A DNA stretch of 64,000 nt, from positions 151,392-215,391 of the forward strand of contig NZ_LGCI01000011.1 in assembly GCF_001281525.1 (NCBI RefSeq), written 5' to 3'. Of this stretch, positions 8,812 through 16,967 are shown one piece after another; position 1 is the first letter of the stretch, and every line of letters begins with the position of its first letter. Source of the DNA: Lysinibacillus macroides. GTDB taxonomy: Bacteria; Bacillota; Bacilli; Bacillales_A; Planococcaceae. The translations under genes and the position numbers were made by a program. Under the pieces are notes generated by a model. That model ran no database searches, had not been told where the DNA came from, and saw only the letters and a list, made by a program, of their open reading frames with translations.

Positions 8812-9543
8812 GTGGACAGTGAAGTTATTAAAAACAATGATCCTATACAGCTCCAACAAATGATTATTTTTTTAAGGGCAGAATTAGCTAAATATAAAAA
8901 TGAGGTAAAACGGCTTAGAGATAGTGATTATTACGAATTGATCCTGCGGCTTGAGCGGGAAAATGTCCATTTAACGAAACTGAAAAAAGACCTTTCTATA
9001 GAGCTATTGAAATTGACAAGGGACTATGAAAAGGAACGACAAGCTTATAATGAAGAAATACAGAGACGAGAATTACAAAGAAAAAAACAAATTACATCCA
9101 TAGAGTCGCTATTAAAGGAATTGGTCGAATTGAGAGCTGACAATAAAGTATTAAAGGAAAGCATAAAGGAGGCGAATAAAAAGCTATTATCACTAAAGAA
9201 AGAGGCAAGCTATAAGGTGGTAATGGAAGGAGTAGATAAAAAATTAAATGATTTTACAATAGCAACGGGTAGACAAATAGAGAGCATTATACAAGCAATT
9301 GAAAAATCAGCGATGGAGCAAGCCCAGTCGGACAGCCTTTATCAGCATTTAGTGCAAGAGCTAACACTGAAAAATCAAGAAATAGAGAGATTATCTAATA
9401 AAATAGTGGATGCTCAAAAGCAATCCACTGGCGTACAAATTATTAGCTTTAATAAGCAAATAGATGATCGCTTACGTATGCTTGACGAATTAGACAAAAA
9501 GATAAACGCGCTAACTTTGGAAATCAATAGAGCGCAGATATAG
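8812..9543 (+). CDS. Coiled-coil protein
   Basis: 243 residues, GTG start behind AGGAGGTG. Nearly the whole chain is heptad-patterned and charged (LRAELAKYKNEVKRLRD, LERENVHLTKLKKDLSIELL, LVQELTLKNQEIERLSNKI), predicting a long coiled coil with a short break near residues 150-165. No enzymatic motif. It is the last gene of its operon and, with the coiled-coil protein at 6046, makes a second filament-like candidate in this locus. Function unknown. Confidence 0.7.
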   Translation: MDSEVIKNNDPIQLQQMIIFLRAELAKYKNEVKRLRDSDYYELILRLERENVHLTKLKKDLSIELLKLTRDYEKERQAYNEEIQRRELQRKKQITSIESLLKELVELRADNKVLKESIKEANKKLLSLKKEASYKVVMEGVDKKLNDFTIATGRQIESIIQAIEKSAMEQAQSDSLYQHLVQELTLKNQEIERLSNKIVDAQKQSTGVQIISFNKQIDDRLRMLDELDKKINALTLEINRAQI

Positions 9544-9557
9544 TAAAATTTATACAG

Positions 9558-9594
9558 ACTGTTTCAAAAGTATCTTATAAACTTTTGAAACAGT
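9558..9594. terminator. Terminator between coiled-coil gene and rpmG
   Basis: Perfect 14-bp inverted repeat ACTGTTTCAAAAGT / ACTTTTGAAACAGT followed by TATTTTTAT. It can serve both converging genes. Confidence 0.8.
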
Positions 9595-9641
9595 TATTTT
9601 TATTGCTCCAGTGAGGAAACCTGCTCAAAAAATAGAGATTA

Positions 9642-9791
9642 TTACTTGGTTTCTCGATGCAGTGTCACTCGTTTTAAACGAGGGGAGTATTTTTTTAACT
9701 CTAATCTTTCTGGATTTGTCCGTTTGTTTTTTGTTGTTATATAGTTTTTATCACCTGTTTCAGTGCAGGCTAATGTTACTTGTACACGCAT
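9642..9791 (-). CDS. rpmG: 50S ribosomal protein L33, zinc-independent (C-minus) paralogue
   Basis: 49 residues. The protein begins [20 protein letters not shown] and ends with the L33 signature [14 protein letters not shown], at full L33 length. The two CxxC zinc pairs of zinc-binding L33 are replaced (ACTET instead of ACxxC; YSPRL instead of YCPxC), so this is the zinc-free type, like B. subtilis RpmGC. Such paralogues replace the zinc form on ribosomes when zinc is scarce, freeing zinc. AGGAGG lies at the right distance. A near-consensus Zur box overlaps its promoter, which fits the known regulation of this class. Confidence 0.93.
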   Translation of the reverse strand: MRVQVTLACTETGDKNYITTKNKRTNPERLELKKYSPRLKRVTLHRETK

Positions 9792-9796
9792 AATAG

Positions 9797-9805
9797 AACC
9801 TCCTG
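9797..9805 (-). promoter_or_regulatory. Ribosome binding site of rpmG
   Basis: CAGGAGGTT on the minus strand, ending six bases before the ATG. It fixes the start of this very short gene. Confidence 0.75.
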
Positions 9806-9808
9806 AAT

Positions 9809-9829
9809 AAATAGTAATCATTACGATTT
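9809..9829 (-). promoter_or_regulatory. Zur box controlling rpmG
   Basis: On the minus strand the 21-mer is AAATCGTAAT-G-ATTACTATTT. The B. subtilis Zur/Fur-family 7-1-7 core is TCGTAAT-N-ATTACGA with A/T flanks; this site differs at one symmetric position (T for G in the right arm). It lies between the -10 element and the ribosome site, positioned to block transcription when zinc is replete. Confidence 0.85.
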
Positions 9830-9831
9830 AA

Positions 9832-9860
9832 AATATATATTTTTCTTGCTGCATTGTCAA
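9832..9860 (-). promoter_or_regulatory. SigA promoter of rpmG
   Basis: TTGACA (9860-9855) and TATATT (9837-9832) on the minus strand with exactly 17 bp between them. The expected start of transcription falls inside the Zur box. Confidence 0.8.
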
Positions 9861-9892
9861 GCTTGTTTTTACAGATATTAAAAAGATTTCGG

Positions 9893-10435
9893 TTAAGATT
9901 CCGAAATCTTTTTTTGAAATACATGATTATAATTTGTTGCATCTCGTAATGCTTGTTCTTCAATAGGAATTCGTACAGAAAGCATTGTAATATTTAAGAG
10001 TGTAAAACAAAATGCTGTGAAATAGGCCTGAAACATAAGAGGTAGCAACAGAATTTCTAAACAAACAACAGCATAATTAGGATGACGCATATAGGCATAG
10101 GGGCCTTTACGCACAACCTGTGTGTCAGGTAATATAAGAATTTTTGTATTCCAAAAATTCCCTAATGAACGAATACACCAAATTCTTAAAGCTTGCACAG
10201 CTAAAAATAAAATAAAAAATAATGGAAATAAGGGCGATACACCATTATTATTCGTCACCACTTCAATCATTAAAAATAAGAAAAAGCTAATATGCATTGT
10301 AACCATATAAGGATAGTGAGAGGCTCCTACCTCATAGGCTCCTTGGGATCGCATCCATCTTTCATTACGTTTAGCAATGACAATCTCTGTCAATCTTTGT
10401 AGAATGACAAGCATCATAATCAGATAGAAGATCAT
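9893..10435 (-). CDS. Isoprenylcysteine methyltransferase-family protein (YpbQ/BpsB-like)
   Basis: 180 residues with about four membrane segments. The landmarks are RNERWMRSQGAYEVGASHYPYM and KGPYAYMRHPNYAVVCLEIL, the RHPNY motif of the ICMT/phospholipid-methyltransferase fold that binds SAM and a lipid substrate in the membrane. It follows the type III polyketide synthase gene with a one-base gap and its own GGAGGG. In B. subtilis the equivalent pair makes alkylpyrones and methylates them. Here the same partnership is likely by synteny. Confidence 0.85.
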   Translation of the reverse strand: MIFYLIMMLVILQRLTEIVIAKRNERWMRSQGAYEVGASHYPYMVTMHISFFLFLMIEVVTNNNGVSPLFPLFFILFLAVQALRIWCIRSLGNFWNTKILILPDTQVVRKGPYAYMRHPNYAVVCLEILLLPLMFQAYFTAFCFTLLNITMLSVRIPIEEQALRDATNYNHVFQKKISES

Positions 10436-10436
10436 G

Positions 10437-11519
10437 TTACTCCCTCCATTTTAATAATACAGCTTCTGCACAAAAACCAGGGCCAAGAGCAACGAGTAAG
10501 CCTGTATCCTTCACTTTTCCTTCATGTAACATAAATTGCTCTAATACATATAACACTGTTGGGGATGACATATTCCCATGATGACGTAATATTTCCCGAG
10601 AAATGTCGGTTTTTTGGGAAGAAAGATAAAGTGTGTCTTCATAGGCTTTTAAAACCTTTTTTCCTCCAGGATGAGCGATAAAATGGGTAAGTTGTTCACT
10701 GTAGAGATTTTGTTCCATCAAAAATTGTTCAATGAATGGTCCAAGCCAGTTGGTAATAATAGTAGGAATGCTTTTCTGAAAGATAACATGAAGTCCGTTA
10801 TTCTTAATGTGCCAGCCCATCACATTTTCTGAATCTGACATCCATTTAGAGCCTGTAGCAAGAATAGTTGGTGCTGGTTTGATGGTTTCGATGGCGACCT
10901 CATCTCCACAAACGAGTAGACATGCAGCCCCGTCGGCAAAAAGTGAAGCACCAATTAAATTACTTTTTGAAAAATCATTTGGCTGAAAAGTGAGACTACA
11001 TAACTCGACACAAACAACAAGCACCTTTGCATGAGGATGCGCTTGACAAAAGTCATAGGCTCTACTTACACCAGCTGCGCCACCAGCACATCCAAGACCC
11101 CATAGCGGGATACGTTTAAGTCGATCTGAAAAAGCGAGTTTGTTCATCATACGTGCATCAATGCTAGGTGTTGAAATTCCTGTGCTACTGACAAAAATAA
11201 TGGCATCAATGTCTTGGGGTGAAATTGGCGAAGATAAAAAGGCTTTATTTTCTAAACATGTCTGAATAACGTTCACACCATATTGTGTAGCTAATTCAAT
11301 ATATAAATCATTGCGTTCTTCAAAGGAGTGATTCGTACGATGCCATTCTGGTGGCACACAAAAATGGCGTGTTTCGATACCACCGTTTTCAAAAACCTTT
11401 AAGTAGCGCTCTAGTTTTGGCATTTTGGCATAAAAAAGCTCCTTTGTTAATTCCTCTGCATTTGCCTGTTGTAATGTGTAAGGTGGTTGATATGTGCTAA
11501 TAGAAGTGATTTTCGGCAA
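10437..11519 (-). CDS. Type III polyketide synthase (chalcone synthase-like, BpsA/BcsA type)
   Basis: About 360 residues. The Cys-His-Asn triad is visible: WGLGCAGGAAG (Cys about 144), IAHPGGKKVL and HHGNMSSPTVLYVLE. These homodimeric enzymes condense malonyl-CoA extenders onto long acyl-CoA starters to give alkylpyrones or alkylresorcinols. I place the start at a TTG preceded by GAGGAG; a TTG six codons further upstream (11537) is in frame but would contain that ribosome site. It is the first gene of a two-gene operon with the ICMT-like methyltransferase. Confidence 0.88.
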   Translation of the reverse strand: MPKITSISTYQPPYTLQQANAEELTKELFYAKMPKLERYLKVFENGGIETRHFCVPPEWHRTNHSFEERNDLYIELATQYGVNVIQTCLENKAFLSSPISPQDIDAIIFVSSTGISTPSIDARMMNKLAFSDRLKRIPLWGLGCAGGAAGVSRAYDFCQAHPHAKVLVVCVELCSLTFQPNDFSKSNLIGASLFADGAACLLVCGDEVAIETIKPAPTILATGSKWMSDSENVMGWHIKNNGLHVIFQKSIPTIITNWLGPFIEQFLMEQNLYSEQLTHFIAHPGGKKVLKAYEDTLYLSSQKTDISREILRHHGNMSSPTVLYVLEQFMLHEGKVKDTGLLVALGPGFCAEAVLLKWRE

Positions 11520-11733
11520 TTCAACATCTCCTCGCAATTAGTGGTCTTGTTCATTGTATGCAGGAAGATAGGGGATACATGCTTATATAAATTCACCTGT
11601 AGTTAAATGACTATTGGAATTAGAGAGAATTAATATAAATAAAATTATCCATAAAATGATTAATTTTATAAATGCTAGATTACAAAGGATTGATAGCTTT
11701 ACAATCTCATTATCCCTTATTCAAATAATAAAT

Positions 11734-11749
11734 GTAAAGTGAACTTTAC
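11734..11749 (+). promoter_or_regulatory. Operator 1 of XRE regulator
   Basis: Palindrome GTAAAGTGAACTTTAC, the first of three GTAAAGT-NN-ACTTTAC sites in 60 bp. It contains the -35 element of the promoter. Confidence 0.75.
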
Positions 11750-11773
11750 AATAAATCAATAGTAAAGTATACT
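11745..11773 (+). promoter_or_regulatory. Promoter of XRE-membrane protein operon
   Basis: TTTACA (11745-11750), 17 bp, TATACT (11768-11773). The -35 lies in operator 1 and the -10 in operator 2, so a bound repressor would occlude polymerase. Confidence 0.7.
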
Positions 11774-11777
11774 TTAC
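11762..11777 (+). promoter_or_regulatory. Operator 2 of XRE regulator
   Basis: Perfect palindrome GTAAAGTATACTTTAC, containing the -10 element and directly abutting operator 3. Confidence 0.75.
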
Positions 11778-11793
11778 GTAAAGTTTACTTTAC
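11778..11793 (+). promoter_or_regulatory. Operator 3 of XRE regulator
   Basis: GTAAAGTTTACTTTAC, ending 16 bases before the ATG at 11810. Its centre is 16 bp from operator 2 and 44 bp from operator 1. Confidence 0.72.
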
Positions 11794-11809
11794 TTAAGGG
11801 TGGTGGAAT

Positions 11810-12019
11810 ATGGAACATCGTATAAAAGAGCTAAGAGCATCATTTGGATGGATACAAGAACAGCTGTCTGAAAAACTGGATGTTTCAAGGCAAACAGTTA
11901 TTTCTATTGAAAATAGTCGTTATAAGCCTTCATTAGAGCTTGCCTATAAGATTGCACGGCTATTTCAGCTAATGATTGAAGAAGTATTTATTTTTGTGAA
12001 AGGGAGTGATGAAGTATGA
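11810..12019 (+). CDS. Small XRE-family transcriptional regulator
   Basis: 69 residues, essentially one helix-turn-helix domain: RIKELRASFGWIQEQLSEKL, then DVSRQTVISIENSRYKPSLELAYKIARLFQ, where QTVISIENSRY contains the recognition helix. It resembles the short YozG/YgzD-like repressors that sit upstream of a small membrane protein. The ATG follows AAGGGTGGTGG. Three palindromic operators cover its own promoter, implying negative autoregulation. The stop overlaps the ATG of the next reading frame (ATGA). The effector is unknown. Confidence 0.88.
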   Translation: MEHRIKELRASFGWIQEQLSEKLDVSRQTVISIENSRYKPSLELAYKIARLFQLMIEEVFIFVKGSDEV

Positions 12020-12286
12020 ATTTGGATCAATGTTTAGGATTAGCTGGTTTAATGTTAGGGGTATTTGGTGGGGCGAAAAAGGGCGGCTCGTAAAAATGGG
12101 CTTGATAAAAGATATGAAGAAATTACGGTTAAATCTTTAGCAAGTGGATGGAAAATAACGCTTATCTCTATTTATCTATTATTTTTAGTAATAGTTGGTG
12201 TTCAATTTGAAGTATTAGGCATTCTCTTCTTGGTTCATATGGTAGGATGGACATTTTCGATAGCTTACTATCATTTAAAATTTTAA
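12016..12286 (+). pseudogene. Frameshifted small membrane protein, partner of the XRE regulator
   Basis: A frame opens at the ATG coupled to the regulator stop, reading MNLDQCLGLAGLMLGVFGGAKKGGS then TAA. From about 12065 the neighbouring frame continues without a stop: KRAARKNGLDKRYEEITVKS, then two membrane segments (ITLISIYLLFLVIVGVQF, GILFLVHMVGWTFSIAYYHLKF). The two halves together look like one protein of about 90 residues of the type that often accompanies such XRE regulators. Joining them needs a +1 shift (one base too many) in the run TGGGGCGAAAAAGGGC. It may be a real mutation, a sequencing error in a homopolymer, or two separate ORFs. Confidence 0.55.
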
Positions 12287-12289
12287 CTA

Positions 12290-12633
12290 CTATTAGTATA
12301 GCTCAATTTCATCAAAGGTTTCGACAGCTCGCTATTGTGCCTGAAATAATGTATTCATTCGATCAACATAAAAGGTTGAAATATAATTTTGTTTTATCTT
12401 GATTCAGCAAATGTTTTTTGTATCCAAAGCAAGGCGTCAGCAGCAGATACTGAAGACCGCTTCTCTCTGTAGGGAGGGGAGAAATGCTATTTTTACCTCT
12501 CTTCAGTGAGTGTCCAAATGCTTACTGAATGCAGACGCAATTACGCTGGGGCATAATTGATGAATAGAATATTTTACAGAGATTCAACAAAGTAGACAGA
12601 TAAAAATTTTCTTTGGAGGAGGGCAAAATAACA
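12290..12633. other. Intergenic stretch with one inverted repeat
   Basis: No gene recognised. An 8-bp inverted repeat ACTGAAGA / TCTTCAGT at 12449-12507 encloses a smaller one (TTCTCT / GGAGAA), so a structured transcript or an old element end is possible. No T run follows, so it is not a clear terminator. Confidence 0.35.
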
Positions 12634-13350
12634 ATGAATTTAATCCTAGAAAACGTTAGTAAGAGCTTTAATAATCAAACTATCCTAAAATGTGTAAATT
12701 TGAATTTCCCATCGAATGGATGCCATTTATTACTAGGTGAAAATGGTGCAGGGAAAACTACATTAACAAAGATTATTGAAGGTAAATTACCTGTAGATTC
12801 TGGTCAAGTTTATCTAAAGACTGACCAAAAAAATAAAGTGAATTGTGCCATTCAATATCAAAATTTTGAAGCCTTTCAATATCTAAAAATTAAAGAGGTT
12901 ATCGAGCTCTTTAAAAAAACGATAAAACAATACGATTTTAATCCAGATCTCTATAATTTGTTGGATCTCAAAAAATTCGAAAAAACCCTAATCAGAAATG
13001 CTTCTGGTGGTATGAAAAAAGCTGTCTCAATTTTTATCACTTTTCTACTTAATAAACCTATTATTATTCTGGATGAGCCATTTGCAGATTTAGACTTGAA
13101 GAAGAAAAAAGATCTCCGTTTATTTTTAACTCATTATGTAAAAGAAAAAGAGAAAATTATATTGATAATTAGCCATGAAGTAAATGAATATGAAGAATTA
13201 TTTGAGACGATTTCAATATTAGATGATGGGGTTATAAAGGAATCAGATCATTTGGAAAAACTATCAAATAAATATAAAATAACAGATAATTTTAGTATCG
13301 AAGATCTATTCTATGCAGTGACTGGAAAAAGGCTGGTGTTCAATAAATGA
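12634..13350 (+). CDS. ABC transporter ATP-binding protein
   Basis: 238 residues, ATG chosen downstream of GGAGGAG. Motifs: Walker A LLGENGAGKTTLTK near residue 34, a degenerate signature NASGGMKKAV in place of LSGGQ, Walker B IIILDEPFADLD, and the switch His in IISHEVNEYEE. The length and single-domain form fit exporters such as lantibiotic-immunity or YxlF/EcsA-type ATPases. It overlaps the permease gene by four bases (ATGA). The region is more AT-rich than its neighbours and, with the decayed gene before it, could be acquired. Substrate unknown. Confidence 0.88.
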   Translation: MNLILENVSKSFNNQTILKCVNLNFPSNGCHLLLGENGAGKTTLTKIIEGKLPVDSGQVYLKTDQKNKVNCAIQYQNFEAFQYLKIKEVIELFKKTIKQYDFNPDLYNLLDLKKFEKTLIRNASGGMKKAVSIFITFLLNKPIIILDEPFADLDLKKKKDLRLFLTHYVKEKEKIILIISHEVNEYEELFETISILDDGVIKESDHLEKLSNKYKITDNFSIEDLFYAVTGKRLVFNK

Positions 13351-14105
13351 CTTTAATGATTACTAAGATTTATTTAAAGGAAACACTTCGCAACTATGGA
13401 GCTTTTATTGGTATTCTATTACCTGCCATAATGTTTTTTGTGGTATCTATATTTGTAAAAAATGCAGCTTCTATCGGTTCAGAAACACTTGATTTTATGA
13501 TTCGTGGTCAATTTCTTACTTCTAGCATATTATTCACTATTTTATCTGTGGTATTTTCTGGAGGTACTGTTTATTTAACAGATAAGAGAAATGAGCGGGT
13601 TTTTGAGTGGCTAGATAAAACAAATATTAAGTATTATGAGTATTTTGTAGGCTTAGGAATCGGCATTTTAATAATATTAAATGTATTTTTAATAATTATT
13701 TTATTAGCATTCAGTACAATTACGACACTCGAATTAATAGATATGGGGCATATTTTATTAATTTCTAACTTTACATTCTTTGCATTATATCCCATTAACT
13801 ATTTACTATCATCGTTATTTCCAAATGGAAAAACGGCAACAAGTATGTTAGTACCATTAATGTTAATATTACTATTTTCAGTTACTATGACAGATTTATT
13901 CGTATCACTAAGCGGTAACGATCCACAAAATTATTATAAGTTTTTAATCTGGAACCCAATGCTATTTTTAAATGATACATTGCAGCATATTTTAGGACTA
14001 ACTGAAACTCCATGGATGGAGTTAACAAGTTATTTAGTTATTCTTTTAGCCTTATTTATGCTATTATTTATAATTTCCAAAAGAACTTTTCGATATTTAA
14101 AGTAA
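13347..14105 (+). CDS. ABC-2-type transporter permease
   Basis: 252 residues with six hydrophobic segments (GAFIGILLPAIMFFVVSIFV; SSILFTILSVVFSGGTVYL; IGILIILNVFLIIILLAF; ILLISNFTFFALYPINYLL; MLVPLMLILLFSVTMTDLF; LVILLALFMLLFIISKRTF). It is the membrane half of the exporter with the ATPase at 12634, overlapping it by four bases. No periplasmic binding protein is nearby, which supports export over import. The cargo (peptide, drug or lipid) cannot be read from sequence. Confidence 0.82.
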   Translation: MTLMITKIYLKETLRNYGAFIGILLPAIMFFVVSIFVKNAASIGSETLDFMIRGQFLTSSILFTILSVVFSGGTVYLTDKRNERVFEWLDKTNIKYYEYFVGLGIGILIILNVFLIIILLAFSTITTLELIDMGHILLISNFTFFALYPINYLLSSLFPNGKTATSMLVPLMLILLFSVTMTDLFVSLSGNDPQNYYKFLIWNPMLFLNDTLQHILGLTETPWMELTSYLVILLALFMLLFIISKRTFRYLK

Positions 14106-14299
14106 AGCATTGAAAGAGCGTGGTAATGAAGAGGGAGAAAAGCAAGCTATATATAGATAGGCCCTCTTTTTAGATACTATAGCTTTTTATTTCAAGTCCC
14201 CGACACTGTTTTACTTCTATACACATATCGCTTGGATTATTAAATAAGAAGGAAAAATTTCATATGAAGTTTTTTGATATCTAACCAAGGAGTGATTTA

Positions 14300-14959
14300 A
14301 TGGTAAAAGCTTTTATTTTTGATATGGATGGGACTTTATTTCAAACGAATCTTATTTTAGAGCCAGCATTGGCTGCTACATTTGATATATTGCGTGTAAA
14401 GGGCTTATGGCAGGGCGATACACCAATTGAAAAATATCGGAAAATTATGGGTGTTCCATTGCCAGTCGTTTGGGAAACCTTATGTCCTATGCATTCATTG
14501 GAAATACGTGAGGAAAGCAATATGTTATTTCATGTAAAGCTAATTGAGCAAATACGCAATCATAACGGTGCATTGTATCCATATGCTGAACAAACCCTTG
14601 CAGCATTGGTACAAGACTATCCTTTATACATAGCGAGTAATGGACAGGTTGAATATTTACAAGCAATTGTGGAAACCTATCATTTAGAGCGTTTTATCAA
14701 GGGAGTATATAGCATTCAATCCATTGCGAGCGGGCATAAATCGGACTTGGTTAAACAAGTGATTGAAGAAAACAACATACAGTATGGGGCAGTAGTAGGA
14801 GATCGTGCCTCGGATATTCAGGCTGCCCAGGATAACCAGCTTCTCTCAATAGGCGTTCGCTTCGACTTTGCACAAGATAAAGAGCTAGAAAAGGCAGAAA
14901 TAGTAATCGATGATTTAACAGAACTATTAAAGATACAGCTAGACGAAAAGGTTTATTAA
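14300..14959 (+). CDS. HAD-superfamily phosphatase
   Basis: 219 residues with a complete set of HAD motifs: FDMDGTLFQTN (Asp8 nucleophile, Asp10 acid/base), IASNGQ (motif II), the Lys in GHKSDLVKQ (motif III) and GDRASDIQAA (motif IV). The helical cap between motifs I and II is of the beta-phosphoglucomutase/phosphoglycolate phosphatase class. AAGGAGTG precedes the ATG. Cytoplasmic small-molecule phosphatase; substrate not predictable. It converges on leuA and shares a terminator. Confidence 0.87.
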   Translation: MVKAFIFDMDGTLFQTNLILEPALAATFDILRVKGLWQGDTPIEKYRKIMGVPLPVVWETLCPMHSLEIREESNMLFHVKLIEQIRNHNGALYPYAEQTLAALVQDYPLYIASNGQVEYLQAIVETYHLERFIKGVYSIQSIASGHKSDLVKQVIEENNIQYGAVVGDRASDIQAAQDNQLLSIGVRFDFAQDKELEKAEIVIDDLTELLKIQLDEKVY

Positions 14960-15013
14960 CTAAAAATTTATATTTATTGACCAACTTTTCAGTTTTATTG
15001 ACCAATATTTAAA

Positions 15014-15046
15014 AAAGCAGTATGGATTTGTATGCCATACTGCTTT
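15014..15046. terminator. Convergent terminator of leuA and the HAD gene
   Basis: Perfect 12-bp stem AAAGCAGTATGG / CCATACTGCTTT. On the minus strand it is followed by TTTTTT, making it the leuA terminator; on the plus strand the T-rich flank is weaker. Confidence 0.82.
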
Positions 15047-15054
15047 ATCTTATC

Positions 15055-16626
15055 TTAATTCAGAACAGGTGTTAATTTTGCTACAACGATGCTATTAACA
15101 GCGTTAATATAAGCTAGCGCACTTGCCTTTAAAATATCTGTATCGGCTGCTTTTGCGATATATTTTTCGCCCTCGTGCTCAATCGTAATTTTTACTTTAC
15201 CAAGTGCTTCCTTGCCGCGTGAAACACTGTTGATATTATATTCGACTAGTTTCACATCAATATTTGTAATCTCGGCAATTGCTGAGTATAGTGCATCAAT
15301 TGGACCTGAGCCGACAGCACTTGCTTTAAATGTTTCGCCGCCCTTACGAATTTTTACGCTTGCAGAAGGGAAGCTTGCATTGCTGACGACTTGTAGATCA
15401 TCGAAATCAAAGAATTGGTCACTGTAATGTGTAGCATTCTTATTAGTGGCATCATGTTTTTCATAATAGCTTTCAACAATAACATATAGATCGTGATCGT
15501 ATACTTCCTTCTTCGCATCTGCTAATTTTAGGAAGCCATCAAAGATTCCTTCAAATTCATCTGTAGAAAGATTAGAAAACCCTAATTTTTCAAGTGCATT
15601 TTTCACAGCGTGACGACCAGAGCGAGCTGTTAGCACTAGCTCCATATCATCAAGACCTACATCTTCTGGATGTACAATTTCATAAGCATCGCGAGATTTT
15701 AGTAAGCCGTCCTGATGGATACCAGATGAATGGGCAAAAGCATTGTCCCCTGTAATTGCTTTATTTACTTGAACATCTAAGCCCATAAAGCTAGAAACAA
15801 GACGAGATGTATTCATAATTTCCTTTGTATTAATACGTGTTTCTGCATTGTAGACAGAGCCACGAGTTTTTAGTGCCATTACAACTTCCTCTAATGCTGC
15901 ATTTCCTGCACGTTCACCAATACCATTAATAGTACATTCCACTTTATCTGCACCATTTTTAATAGCTGCAAGTGTATTAGCTGTTGCCATACCAAGGTCA
16001 TTGTGACAATGAACGCTAAGAAGAACGCTATCGTCTAGGTTTTTCATACGATCATTTAATTTATAGATCATTGCCCCAAATTCCTCTGGCTCTGCAAAGC
16101 CTACTGTATCAGGGACGTTAATCATCGTTGCACCAGCCTTCATCACGGCTTCAATCGTTTTCCAAAGATATTCAAAGTCTGAACGAGATGCATCCTCTGT
16201 AGAATATTGTACTTGTGGTAGTAGTGTTTTAGCGTATTTCACAGCATCTACACCAATTTGTAAAATTTGATCTTTAGATTTGCTGAATTTTTTCTCTACA
16301 TGGATATCGGACGTTCCAAGTACCATATGAATCATAGGATTTTCAGCATATTTTACAGCATTATAAACAGAATCAATATCAGCTTTTACAGCACGTGCCA
16401 ATGCTGTAATCATAATGTCGCTTGTATTACCAACCTTTTCAGCTACAGCTTTAACGGCATCAAAGTCACCTTGTGATGAAGCAGGGAAACCAGCTTCGAT
16501 AATATCTACACCTAATTTTTTAAGTTGCTGTGCAATCTCTACTTTTTCATATAAATTCAGCTTTGCACCAGGGACTTGCTCGCCATCACGTAAAGTTGTA
16601 TCAAACACCCAAATTTTTCTTCCCAT
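15055..16626 (-). CDS. leuA: 2-isopropylmalate synthase
   Basis: 523 residues, ATG behind AAAGGAGTG. The HMGL-like catalytic half shows DTTLRDGEQ (residues 9-17), the metal-binding HCHNDLGMA and NGIGERAGN. The C-terminal third is the LeuA dimer/allosteric domain. It condenses acetyl-CoA and 2-oxoisovalerate in the first committed step of leucine synthesis. The gene stands alone here (no leuBCD downstream), unlike the ilv-leu operon of B. subtilis. A citramalate-synthase role cannot be wholly excluded, but a leucine-type T-box leader upstream supports leucine synthesis. Confidence 0.9.
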   Translation of the reverse strand: MGRKIWVFDTTLRDGEQVPGAKLNLYEKVEIAQQLKKLGVDIIEAGFPASSQGDFDAVKAVAEKVGNTSDIMITALARAVKADIDSVYNAVKYAENPMIHMVLGTSDIHVEKKFSKSKDQILQIGVDAVKYAKTLLPQVQYSTEDASRSDFEYLWKTIEAVMKAGATMINVPDTVGFAEPEEFGAMIYKLNDRMKNLDDSVLLSVHCHNDLGMATANTLAAIKNGADKVECTINGIGERAGNAALEEVVMALKTRGSVYNAETRINTKEIMNTSRLVSSFMGLDVQVNKAITGDNAFAHSSGIHQDGLLKSRDAYEIVHPEDVGLDDMELVLTARSGRHAVKNALEKLGFSNLSTDEFEGIFDGFLKLADAKKEVYDHDLYVIVESYYEKHDATNKNATHYSDQFFDFDDLQVVSNASFPSASVKIRKGGETFKASAVGSGPIDALYSAIAEITNIDVKLVEYNINSVSRGKEALGKVKITIEHEGEKYIAKAADTDILKASALAYINAVNSIVVAKLTPVLN

Positions 16627-16687
16627 TATTCAAACACTCCTTTTGTAGTTATCAGTATCTAAGGTTACACGTAGGCCAAATAATCAT

Positions 16688-16966
16688 AAAAAAACCCGTC
16701 TCTATTTTAAAAATAGAGACGAGTTTTTGCTCGCGGTACCACTCTAATTGACCTTTCTTTGCAGAAAAAGTCCTCTTATCGACAGCTATCACTGTCTATC
16801 CTGTTAACGGAGGAAACCGACATCCCTTACTAACTACTGTTCAGGGAGTAGCTCATGGACGAGTTCAAAATGTGTGTCTACCGATTTCCACCAACCATCG
16901 GCTCTCTATAAGTACACAAACACTTTTACTATTTCCAATCTTGGCCTGTAATGTGTTGTTGAAAGC
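16688..16966 (-). promoter_or_regulatory. Leucine-type T-box leader of leuA
   Basis: The minus-strand leader has the T-box core GTGGTACCGCG at 16742-16732, which pairs with uncharged tRNA acceptor ends. It is followed by a terminator with stem CGTCTCTATTTT / AAAATAGAGACG and seven T at 16721-16688. Upstream is a Stem I-like region including GAGAGCCGATGGTTGGTGGA and then GAACTCGTCC, in which CTC (Leu) is the likely specifier codon. Uncharged tRNA-Leu would favour antitermination and leuA expression. The specifier call is by pattern. Confidence 0.88.
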
Positions 16967-16967
16967 A

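Noticed and set aside
9611..9793. 60-codon plus-strand frame
   Set aside because: It lies antisense to the L33 gene, which has a ribosome site, promoter and clear homology.
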